Of a DNA stretch of 5,670 nucleotides, positions 1-5,670 are shown piece after piece. The position numbers were made by a program, and so were the translations under genes. The stretch comes from Flavobacteriaceae bacterium (GTDB taxonomy: Bacteria; Bacteroidota; Bacteroidia; Flavobacteriales; Flavobacteriaceae): contig JAENXB010000189.1 of NCBI GenBank assembly GCA_016649785.1, forward strand, positions 1-5,670. Reading direction: 5' to 3'. Within the stretch, counting starts at the first letter, position 1. Every line of letters begins with the position of its first letter. Under the pieces are notes generated by a model. That model worked only from the letters and a program-made list of their open reading frames with translations, ran no database searches and was not told the DNA's origin.

Positions 1-571
1 CAACCATCATCACTGAATCTGCGGAAGCACCAATAATCATATTGATATCGGCATCAACCAATTGAGTGCGGGTTGGGTTAATTACAAATTCGCCATTGAT
101 CCTTGCAACCCTTGCTTCAGAAATAGGGGTTTCAAAAGGAATGTCAGATAACTGAATGGCTGCAGATGCTGCCAATCCGGCCAGTGCATCGGGCATAACC
201 TCATCATCATGAGACATTAACTGGATCATCACCTGGGTTTCAAATGAATAGTCTGAAGGAAATAAAGGTCGCAATACACGATCTACCAAACGCATCACTA
301 AAATCTCTTCAGTGCTGGGTCTTGCTTCTCTTTTGAAAAATCCACCTGGATAACGACCAGCGGCTGCATATTTTTCCCTGTAATCTAATGTAAGTGGAAA
401 AAAATCAAATTTTGATGGGGTATAGGAAGAAACTACGGTACATAGTAATACTGCCTTACCCATTCTAAGCTCTACAGACCCGTGCGCTTGTTTCGCTAAT
501 TTTCCGGTTTCGATAGAAATTTCCCTGCCATCTCCAAGATCAATTATCTCTTTAAAAACTTTTGGTTTCAT
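1..571 (-). CDS. pnp: Polyribonucleotide nucleotidyltransferase (PNPase), N-terminal 190 residues, 3' end beyond the window
   Basis: PNPase degrades RNA 3' to 5' by phosphorolysis, releasing nucleoside diphosphates, and works in the cytoplasm as a trimer in mRNA turnover. I translated this from the ATG at 571-569; it stays open to the left edge, giving 190 complete codons of a protein usually a little over 700 residues. Visible is the first RNase PH-like domain (about residues 8-145), with the RNA-binding loop GGFFKREARP at 76-85, RLVDRVLRPLFP at 94-105, and the conserved stretches MSHDDEVMPDALAG at 119-132 and NGEFVINPTR at 159-168. The catalytic second RNase PH domain and the KH and S1 domains fall outside. 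The start is fixed by the N-terminus MKPKVFKEIIDLGDGREI, typical of flavobacterial PNPases; there is no clear Shine-Dalgarno. It lies downstream of rpsO, as in many bacteria, after a 256-base gap with a terminator and a large hairpin. No frameshift is seen. Confidence 0.97.
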   Translation of the reverse strand, partial: MKPKVFKEIIDLGDGREISIETGKLAKQAHGSVELRMGKAVLLCTVVSSYTPSKFDFFPLTLDYREKYAAAGRYPGGFFKREARPSTEEILVMRLVDRVLRPLFPSDYSFETQVMIQLMSHDDEVMPDALAGLAASAAIQLSDIPFETPISEARVARINGEFVINPTRTQLVDADINMIIGASADSVMMV

Positions 572-677
572 ATTTTGTGTTTTGAATTCCAATTCGCAAC
601 AGTGCAAATTGTGTTATAAAATGATTCTCGCCTAATGACGAACTAGTTTATATTGTTGGGTAGTTGTTGTGTGGCCA

Positions 678-735
678 ATTAAAATGATATTTTGATAATT
701 TCAGATTGTGAAACTTCTCAAAATATCATTTTAAT
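678..735 (-). promoter_or_regulatory. Long AT-rich hairpin in the leader of pnp
   Basis: The arms at 678-695 and 718-735 are perfect 18-base reverse complements (plus-strand left arm ATTAAAATGATATTTTGA). The 22-base interval between them can form a further 5-bp stem, TTTCA at 699-703 with TGAAA at 709-713. The near side of the structure is 106 bases before the pnp start. No U-tract follows the stem in the pnp direction, so it is not a standard intrinsic terminator. In Escherichia coli the pnp leader has a long hairpin that RNase III cuts and PNPase then degrades to repress its own mRNA; a similar role here is inference from position and shape. A DNA-level palindromic operator is an alternative. 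Confidence 0.6.
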
Positions 736-797
736 AATTTAAGCTTTCTTACATGCCGTTTGAATGGTCCTGAAGAAAACATTAAAGCAGAGGAACT

Positions 798-823
798 AAA
801 AAAGGGGCGAAAAAACGCCCCTT
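798..823 (-). terminator. Intrinsic terminator of rpsO
   Basis: Arms 802-809 and 816-823 pair perfectly over 8 bp (AAGGGGCG with CGCCCCTT) around a six-base loop. Read on the minus strand, the GC-rich stem runs directly into a U-tract (A's at 798-803 on the plus strand, overlapping the base of the stem). It begins four bases after the rpsO stop codon, so it ends the rpsO message and would limit read-through into pnp. Confidence 0.9.
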
Positions 824-827
824 AAAT

Positions 828-1097
828 TTATTTTCTTAATTGTAATTCTTTAACGATAGCACGATATCTCAAGACATCTTTTTTCATCAAATAATCAAGA
901 AGACTTCTTCTTTTACCTACCAATAATACCAGTGAACGCTCTGTATTGTAATCTTTACGGTTCGTTTTTAAATGATCCGAAAGGTGTGAAATACGTTGGG
1001 TAAATAATGCAATTTGACCTTCAGCGGAACCGGTATCATTTTTACCTTTTCCGTGTTTTGCAAACAGCTCTTGTTTTTCTTCAATTGTTAAATACAT
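828..1097 (-). CDS. rpsO: 30S ribosomal protein S15
   Basis: S15 is a primary binder of 16S rRNA in the small-subunit platform and helps form an intersubunit bridge. The 89-residue product has the usual bacterial length and is all-helical in character. The DTGS motif at residues 21-24 is conserved, as is the S15 signature region from HLKTNRKDY (42-50) through LVGKRRSLLDYL (59-70) and KKDVLRYRAIVKELQLRK at the C-terminus. The start MYLTIEEKQELF matches the family N-terminus, so the ATG at 1097-1095 is secure. It has its own -7 promoter box at 1151-1158 and a terminator four bases after the stop, so it is probably transcribed mainly as a single gene. pnp follows on the same strand. Nothing is missing or unusual in the protein. 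Confidence 0.98.
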   Translation of the reverse strand: MYLTIEEKQELFAKHGKGKNDTGSAEGQIALFTQRISHLSDHLKTNRKDYNTERSLVLLVGKRRSLLDYLMKKDVLRYRAIVKELQLRK

Positions 1098-1129
1098 TCC
1101 AATATTAATTTTAATGATTTTTATGTATG

Positions 1130-1144
1130 GACAGTTTTTCTGTC
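1130..1144 (-). promoter_or_regulatory. Small hairpin at the 5' end of the rpsO leader
   Basis: GACAG (1130-1134) and CTGTC (1140-1144) are perfect complements around a 5-base loop. It lies just downstream of the rpsO -7 box, so it would sit at or very near the 5' end of the transcript, about 32 bases before the start codon. S15 represses its own translation through leader RNA structures in several phyla, and the structures differ between lineages. Whether this short stem takes part in such control, stabilises the 5' end, or does nothing cannot be told from sequence. Confidence 0.4.
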
Positions 1145-1150
1145 AAGCGG

Positions 1151-1188
1151 CAAATATACTATTATTTTATGAATACTTATTCCAACAA
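1151..1188 (-). promoter_or_regulatory. Bacteroidota-type promoter for rpsO
   Basis: The minus strand reads TATATTTG at 1158-1151, an exact match to the Bacteroidota primary-sigma -7 box TAnnTTTG. TTG triplets that could serve as the -33 element lie at 1185-1183 and 1188-1186, but they leave 24 or more bases to the -7 box, at or slightly beyond the usual spacing. The transcript would start near 1145, giving a leader of roughly 45-50 bases. The -7 box is clear; the -33 assignment is weak. Confidence 0.7.
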
Positions 1189-1233
1189 AATAAAATTATT
1201 GCGATAAGTAGTTGTGTGATTGTTCTTTAAGTT

Positions 1234-2091
1234 TTAAGGGCGAACGGGTTGATTTAGGATCAAATCCAGATAGAGATTGATCTTATTTTTTAATTCTGAT
1301 CTTTTTGTAATAAAATCCAAAAATCCGTGCTCCTTTAAAAATTCGGCGGTTTGAAAATCTTTTGGTAAATCCTGTCCAGTGGTATCCTTAACTACTCGTG
1401 GGCCTGCAAAACCAATAAGCGCGCCTGGTTCAGAAATATTGATATCTCCCAACATTGCAAAGGAAGCAGTGGTGCCTCCGGTGGTAGGATCGGTACATAA
1501 TGAAATGTAAGGAATATTAGCGTCTGCCAATTGTGCCAGTTTTACTGAGGTCTTTGCCATTTGCATAAGAGAAAGCGCAGCTTCCATCATTCTTGCCCCT
1601 CCGGATTTGGATATAATTAGTAAAGGAATATTATATTTTAAAGAGTAATTTGCGGCGCGGGCAATTTTTTCACCAACCACAGAACCCATAGATCCTCCAA
1701 TAAATTTAAAATCCATACAGGCAATTACAAGATCTTTCCCTTTAGATTTTCCTACGGCAGTTCGAACAGCATCGGTAAGACCTGTTTTTTCCTGGGCTGC
1801 TTTTAATCTATTGACATATTTTGTGGTGTCCTCAAAATTTAAAGGATCTTTTGAGCTTAGATTTTTGTCCAACTCCTTAAATTCATTATTGTCAAAAAGG
1901 ATTTTGAAATATTCCGGGCTTCCAATCCGAACATGGTATCCATCTTCCGGACTTACATAGAAATTTTTTTCAAGTTGTTCGGCATCTACAATTTTACTGG
2001 TAGGGGATTTATACCATAAACCTTTTGGTACATCCTTTTTATTCTCGGTAGTGGTTTGTATTCCTTTTTGTGTTCTTTTGAACCAGCTCAT
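1234..2091 (-). CDS. accD: Acetyl-CoA carboxylase carboxyltransferase subunit beta, without the zinc-finger cysteines
   Basis: AccD pairs with AccA to form the carboxyltransferase that moves the carboxyl group from carboxybiotin to acetyl-CoA, making malonyl-CoA for fatty acid synthesis. The 285-residue protein has a small N-terminal domain (about 1-58) and a crotonase-fold domain with FIGGSMGSVVGEK (130-142), SGGARMMEA (163-171), TDPTTGG (200-206), FAMLGDINISEP (211-222) and GFAGPRVV (227-234). These match conserved blocks of Escherichia coli AccD, so the enzyme core looks intact. The four zinc ligands of the Escherichia coli protein (C27, C30, C46, C49) align with S29, S32, S47 and D50, so no zinc ribbon can form. 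The only cysteines are C125 and C199. The start MSWFKR is the family N-terminus. It lies downstream of fba behind that gene's terminator; accA is not in the window. No terminator of its own was recognised. Confidence 0.97.
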   Translation of the reverse strand: MSWFKRTQKGIQTTTENKKDVPKGLWYKSPTSKIVDAEQLEKNFYVSPEDGYHVRIGSPEYFKILFDNNEFKELDKNLSSKDPLNFEDTTKYVNRLKAAQEKTGLTDAVRTAVGKSKGKDLVIACMDFKFIGGSMGSVVGEKIARAANYSLKYNIPLLIISKSGGARMMEAALSLMQMAKTSVKLAQLADANIPYISLCTDPTTGGTTASFAMLGDINISEPGALIGFAGPRVVKDTTGQDLPKDFQTAEFLKEHGFLDFITKRSELKNKINLYLDLILNQPVRP

Positions 2092-2094
2092 TTA

Positions 2095-2115
2095 ATTTCG
2101 GATTTCAGATTTCAA
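2095..2115. repeat. Three tandem ATTTCRR heptamers in the accD leader
   Basis: Plus-strand ATTTCGG, ATTTCAG and ATTTCAA lie head to tail just before the accD start codon. The last unit can also pair with GAAAT at 2123-2127, and TTTCAG at 2103-2108 with CTGAAA at 2137-2142, so a weak leader fold is possible. In AT-rich intergenic DNA this may be chance. Confidence 0.35.
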
Positions 2116-2160
2116 GTTTTTGGAAATTAATTCTACCTGAAACTGTGGGTTTTATATATT

Positions 2161-2203
2161 AAAAAAAATCAGTTTTAAATTTGGGATCAAATTTAAAACT
2201 GAT
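2161..2203 (-). terminator. Strong intrinsic terminator of fba
   Basis: The arms 2168-2182 and 2189-2203 are perfect 15-base complements (left arm ATCAGTTTTAAATTT). A further G-C pair (2183 with 2188) closes a four-base loop. On the minus strand the stem is followed at once by an eight-base U-tract (A's at 2161-2168, the last one also pairing in the stem). It begins 12 bases after the fba stop codon and lies between fba and accD, so it should strongly reduce transcription into accD. The stem is AT-rich but unusually long. Confidence 0.88.
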
Positions 2204-2215
2204 GGTTAAATAAAC

Positions 2216-3283
2216 TTATAACGTATTCACATTATTTAAATCTTCAAAAGCTTTTGTAAGTCTTGCTTTAAAGGTTTTTTCACCTTCGCGAAGCCAAACC
2301 CTGGGATCGTAATATTTTTTATTTGGAACATCGGCTCCTTCAGGATTGCCAATCTGACCTTTTAAATAGTCTTTTTTGGAACCCATATAATCTCGAATGC
2401 CTTCTGTAAAAGCATATTGTAGATCGGTATCAATATTCATTTTAATTACCCCGTAACCAATAGCTTCCTTAATTTCTTCCGGGGTAGAACCGCTTCCGCC
2501 GTGAAAAACGAAATCGATGTGATTGTTTTCTACGTTAAACTTTTTACTCACATATTCCTGTGAATTTTTAAGTATCTTAGGAGTTAATTTTACGTTTCCG
2601 GGCTTGTAAACCCCGTGTACGTTTCCAAATGCGGCAGCAATTGTAAATTGATCACTTACTTTGCTCAATTCTTCGTAAGCGTAAGCTACTTCTTCAGGCT
2701 GGGTATAAAGTTTTGAATCGTCCACATCAGAATTATCAACACCGTCTTCCTCACCCCCGGTAATGCCTAATTCAATTTCCAGGGTCATTCCCATCTTGCT
2801 CATACGTTCAAGATATTTTTTGGAAATCTCTATGTTTTCTTCAATTGGTTCTTCAGAAAGATCCAACATGTGCGAGCTATATAAAGGAATTCCGAATTGC
2901 TCAAAATGCTTTTCACTTGCTTCTAAAAGGCCATCGATCCAGGGGAGTAATTTTTTTGCGCAATGATCTGTATGTAAAATTACGGTGGCACCATAAACTT
3001 TCGCCAACTCATGAATGTGTTTTGCACCCGCAATAGCACCAGCTATGGCAGCTTTTTGATTTTCATTGGATAAACTTTTTCCTGCATTGAAATATGCCCC
3101 ACCGTTTGAAAATTGAATGATTACCGGTGAGTTTAACTCGGCGGCAGTTTCCAAAACTGAGTTTATTGTATTTGTATTAATAACATTAACTGCGGGTAAA
3201 GCAAAACCCTTGGTTTTAGCATATTTAAAAATCTCCTGGACTTCTTTTCCTGTGGCTACGCCAGGCTTAATATTGTGACTCAT
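2216..3283 (-). CDS. fba: Class II fructose-bisphosphate aldolase
   Basis: This zinc-dependent cytoplasmic enzyme reversibly splits fructose 1,6-bisphosphate into dihydroxyacetone phosphate and glyceraldehyde 3-phosphate, serving glycolysis and gluconeogenesis. At 355 residues it matches the class IIA (Escherichia coli FbaA-like, 359 residues) form. The motif HTDH at 104-107 gives the catalytic Asp106 and zinc ligand His107. ELGITGGEEDG at 171-181 is the conserved acidic/glycine segment. NVHG (His223) and FHGGSGS (His261) supply the other zinc ligands and the phosphate-binding glycines, and MNIDTD at 282-287 is the substrate phosphate/Schiff-base-free binding strand. All expected key residues are present. 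The start MSHNIKPGVATGKEV fits the family; no Shine-Dalgarno is obvious. It lies 49 bases after the outer-membrane gene, has a -7 box in that gap and a strong terminator after its stop, so it can form its own transcription unit. Confidence 0.98.
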   Translation of the reverse strand: MSHNIKPGVATGKEVQEIFKYAKTKGFALPAVNVINTNTINSVLETAAELNSPVIIQFSNGGAYFNAGKSLSNENQKAAIAGAIAGAKHIHELAKVYGATVILHTDHCAKKLLPWIDGLLEASEKHFEQFGIPLYSSHMLDLSEEPIEENIEISKKYLERMSKMGMTLEIELGITGGEEDGVDNSDVDDSKLYTQPEEVAYAYEELSKVSDQFTIAAAFGNVHGVYKPGNVKLTPKILKNSQEYVSKKFNVENNHIDFVFHGGSGSTPEEIKEAIGYGVIKMNIDTDLQYAFTEGIRDYMGSKKDYLKGQIGNPEGADVPNKKYYDPRVWLREGEKTFKARLTKAFEDLNNVNTL

Positions 3284-3309
3284 AGTTGTGTATTTAAATT
3301 ATAAGATTA

Positions 3310-3317
3310 CAAAAATA
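3310..3317 (-). promoter_or_regulatory. Bacteroidota -7 promoter box for fba
   Basis: The minus strand reads TATTTTTG at 3317-3310, an exact match to TAnnTTTG, in the short gap after the upstream gene's stop codon. A start near 3304 would give a leader of roughly 20 bases. No TTG at the expected -33 distance is seen; that region is the end of the upstream coding sequence. TAnnTTTG matches arise by chance in AT-rich DNA, so position in the gap is the main support. Confidence 0.55.
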
Positions 3318-3332
3318 AGAAAATTAGTTTGT

Positions 3333-5670
3333 TTAAAACGGATAATTGATCCCTACATTATAAACAGCATTGGGAAAATTGTAATCTTTGAACCATCTTT
3401 CGCCTAACGGCCTCGATGGATCGTAGGTTTTAAATCCTACATCAAAGCGAAGCACAAAAAAATTAAAATCATATCGGAGGCCAATTCCGGATCCAACTGC
3501 AATATCCTGCAAATCAGAAAAGGAGGTAAATGTAGCATCTTCATCTTCTACAATATCCAGCACATTCCAGATATTACCTACATCAATAAAAAACGCGGAG
3601 TTTAAAGCTCCAAAAAGATTATATCTGTATTCTGCGTTAAAGGTGAGTTTCATGTTCGCCTCATTAAATTCGTTTCGCCCGCCGGTACTGCCGGGACCAA
3701 GGTCATAAGCCTGCCATGCCCGGTTATCGTTTGGGCCACCAGCGAAAAAACTTCTTATAAATGGAATGCTGTTTGAGTTTCCGTAAGGAATGGCTACCCC
3801 GCCAAAAGCCCGGACTGCAAATATGTTTTTGTCCCCCAGATCCCAATGTTTAATATAATCGATCTCTGTTTTGACGTATTGAGAAAAATTCACTCCCACA
3901 ATGCTGTGGACGCCCTGATCATTCTTTTTGGCACCAGTTAAAGCCGACAGTGCTGAAAGGAAATTTCCCGCGGTTTCAACTTTGAACCTAAAGCGAGAAA
4001 AATCTTCATCGTATAAATTATCTTTATTGTTAATGAGATAGGTGAAATTGGAAGCGTAAATTAAATTATCTTCAGTTAGCCGGTTCTTTCTTTCACTTAT
4101 ATTGTCCACCTCCTGCTTTTGTTTCGCTGTTAATCCGGAAGTTTCAGGATTGTTCTGGTTCACGCTTTCAATAAAACCTTCGGCACCGACGGGAATGATC
4201 AATAAACCTTCTTCATTTAAATAAGAAGGACTGGTAACCACATCTCCGGATTGAATTATTTTATTTAGATTGTTATAGGTATTCCTGTAAACGTTAAAAT
4301 AATTATCGGTATTTAAATTCCGTACATATTGAATGTTGACTAAATCCAACCTGTTCGACACGATACGGGATGGGTTCCATCTGTAATTTAATATTCCGTT
4401 TAGATTTTGTTTGTCCAGCCCAATGTTGCTTTGTGTACTCACTCCTAAGCTCAGGGAAGTAAATGGCGCCATATATTTTGGGATAAATTTTTCTGTATTA
4501 AAGGGAAGAAAAATTCTTGGGAAGGTGAGTTTTATATCGGCACCAATTTCAGAAATATTGAAAAACCGATCGTTTGAGCTGCCTTGGGCTGCATCAGAAG
4601 AAGAACCAATGCTCCCACGACCTGAAATTTCGAAATTTTCAGCACCCTTGAATACGCTTCGAATTAACAAAGATCCTCCAAATCCAATCCCAAAATCCTG
4701 AATATTGCTTTGTGAGATATCAAAATCAAATCCCAAAGAATATTTGGGTTGTGGAGATAAAAAGATATTGGCAACCAAATCTGTATTGGTGGAATCGGCA
4801 GGATCCAGTGAGTATTCAATGTTTGGATATTTAAAAACCCTCAGGGAACTCATCCTGCTGTAAGTCCTTGTCCTATCGGTATCTTTAAAGATCTCTCCCG
4901 GTTTAATAAAAATAGCATCGGTAATAGCGCGGGGTATATATTTCAATTCATCAAAACTGTAAATATTGTAACCTTTGTAAAAGGCACTGTCTGTTACCGG
5001 TTTATTTTGATTTATAAAGGTGTAATCGGTAAACACATTCACCTTGCTTATTTTGTGTATTTTGAACGGAACCCGCGATGTGCTGTCGCCATCCGAGATC
5101 TGTCGGTTATTCACTATAACCGTTGTATTGACCTTGTAGTTGGTATTTACGGTATCAGCTTCAAAACTGATGTATTCCTGGTCAAAATAATACACGCCAT
5201 TGTTCCTGAATAATTTTGTGAGCCTGTCTCGTTCAGCATTATAATCTAAAGTCCGGTATTGGATCCCCGATTTTATTTTTGATTCTTCCGAATAGGCATT
5301 GTATAGGGAATCAATTACTTCTGAATCTATTCTTTGGCGGATGGAGTCTACAATATAGGAATGATGTGAAGTTACATGATAGTCTATTTCACCTCTTTTT
5401 TTCCGGCTAGGTTTTACTTCGTATTCCGCTTCAGCATTAAACCAGCCATTGTTGAAATACCAGGATTTCAATCGGTTAATTGATTTTTTGGTGAGTACCG
5501 AGTCTATAATTTCAGGGGCTTCTCCTGTTCTTTTTATCCATTCGTTCAAGGCTACATAGGAATTTCCCATTTGAACCACCTGCTTTTCCGAATAAATTTT
5601 GATCAGCCGTTCCTTCCTGTTAGGTTTTTTATAGAGCCAATGTTGAAATGCGGTATCGGGTTGGGGTTTC
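3333..5670 (-). CDS. Omp85-superfamily outer-membrane protein (BamA/TamA-like, POTRA plus beta-barrel), N-terminus beyond the window
   Basis: The frame is open to the right edge, giving 778 residues before the stop; residue 1 here is the first complete codon at 5669-5667. The true start and the expected signal peptide lie outside. A GTG at 5579-5577 is internal, because conserved-looking sequence (HWLYKKPNRKERLIKIYSEK) precedes it in frame. POTRA-like units are suggested by YFNNGWFNAEAEYEV (71-85), by LFRNNGVYYFDQEY (153-166), and by a third region from about 205 to 305 containing PRAITDAIFIKPGEIF. From about 308 alternating strands form the barrel. GGPNDNRAW (644-652) corresponds to the Omp85 loop-6 VRGF-type motif, with R650 as the conserved arginine. 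The chain ends in a terminal Phe (NVGINYPF), the usual outer-membrane sorting signal. Omp85 proteins insert or translocate proteins at the outer membrane; whether this is BamA itself or a Bacteroidota-specific paralogue cannot be decided, and I favour a paralogue. No terminator follows it. Confidence 0.9.
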   Translation of the reverse strand, partial: KPQPDTAFQHWLYKKPNRKERLIKIYSEKQVVQMGNSYVALNEWIKRTGEAPEIIDSVLTKKSINRLKSWYFNNGWFNAEAEYEVKPSRKKRGEIDYHVTSHHSYIVDSIRQRIDSEVIDSLYNAYSEESKIKSGIQYRTLDYNAERDRLTKLFRNNGVYYFDQEYISFEADTVNTNYKVNTTVIVNNRQISDGDSTSRVPFKIHKISKVNVFTDYTFINQNKPVTDSAFYKGYNIYSFDELKYIPRAITDAIFIKPGEIFKDTDRTRTYSRMSSLRVFKYPNIEYSLDPADSTNTDLVANIFLSPQPKYSLGFDFDISQSNIQDFGIGFGGSLLIRSVFKGAENFEISGRGSIGSSSDAAQGSSNDRFFNISEIGADIKLTFPRIFLPFNTEKFIPKYMAPFTSLSLGVSTQSNIGLDKQNLNGILNYRWNPSRIVSNRLDLVNIQYVRNLNTDNYFNVYRNTYNNLNKIIQSGDVVTSPSYLNEEGLLIIPVGAEGFIESVNQNNPETSGLTAKQKQEVDNISERKNRLTEDNLIYASNFTYLINNKDNLYDEDFSRFRFKVETAGNFLSALSALTGAKKNDQGVHSIVGVNFSQYVKTEIDYIKHWDLGDKNIFAVRAFGGVAIPYGNSNSIPFIRSFFAGGPNDNRAWQAYDLGPGSTGGRNEFNEANMKLTFNAEYRYNLFGALNSAFFIDVGNIWNVLDIVEDEDATFTSFSDLQDIAVGSGIGLRYDFNFFVLRFDVGFKTYDPSRPLGERWFKDYNFPNAVYNVGINYPF

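Noticed and set aside
605..612. Minus-strand ACAATTTG as a possible -7 box for pnp
   Set aside because: It misses the required TA of TAnnTTTG and has no convincing -33 partner; no pnp promoter could be assigned.
678..735. The pnp leader hairpin as an intrinsic terminator or a miniature transposon
   Set aside because: No U-tract follows it in the gene direction, and there are no flanking target-site duplications that I could see; only one copy is present in the window.
1225..1238. CTTTAA/TTAAGG near the accD stop as a terminator
   Set aside because: Only about three consecutive pairs form and there is no GC-rich stem with a U-tract.
2763..3036. Two overlapping plus-strand open frames of 67 and 63 codons inside fba
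   Set aside because: They are antisense to a conserved aldolase, overlap each other in different frames and have no recognisable protein features.
4411..4701. 96-codon open frame on the plus strand inside the outer-membrane gene
   Set aside because: It lies wholly antisense to a well-supported coding sequence, resembles no family I know, and has no promoter or start context; it is a shadow frame.
5007..5213. 68-codon plus-strand open frame inside the outer-membrane gene
   Set aside because: Antisense shadow of the POTRA-encoding region, with no independent support.
1..5670. A novel defence, mobile or biosynthetic system
   Set aside because: All five genes are recognisable housekeeping or envelope genes on one strand with normal spacing; there are no repeats, recombinases, toxins or unknown orphan genes to support such a system.

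Overview
The window is AT-rich, has five protein-coding genes all on the minus strand, and reads as core chromosome of a Bacteroidota member, most likely a Flavobacteriaceae. Three things point there: the proteins closely resemble flavobacterial versions as I remember them; two genes are preceded by the Bacteroidota -7 promoter box TAnnTTTG; and start codons lack clear Shine-Dalgarno sequences. I cannot name a genus from sequence alone.

In transcription order (right to left): an Omp85-superfamily outer-membrane protein (BamA/TamA-like) whose 5' end lies beyond the right edge; fba, a class II fructose-bisphosphate aldolase; accD, the carboxyltransferase beta subunit of acetyl-CoA carboxylase; rpsO, ribosomal protein S15; and the first 190 codons of pnp, polynucleotide phosphorylase, running off the left edge. 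No rRNA, tRNA, CRISPR array, insertion sequence or phage gene was seen. No gap exceeds 300 bases; the longest is the 256-base rpsO-pnp interval.

The control signals break the co-oriented row into units. fba has its own -7 box in the 49-base gap after the outer-membrane gene and ends in a strong intrinsic terminator, so accD depends on read-through or a promoter I cannot recognise. rpsO has a consensus -7 box, a small leader hairpin and an intrinsic terminator four bases past its stop codon. The rpsO-pnp gap carries a long, perfectly paired AT-rich hairpin in the pnp leader, an arrangement reminiscent of the Escherichia coli rpsO-pnp locus, where an RNase III-cleaved leader hairpin controls pnp.

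The genes are housekeeping functions (envelope biogenesis, central carbon metabolism, fatty acid synthesis, translation, RNA decay) rather than one pathway. I found no new multi-gene system. The observations most worth following are the loss of all four zinc-binding cysteines in AccD and the pnp leader hairpin.
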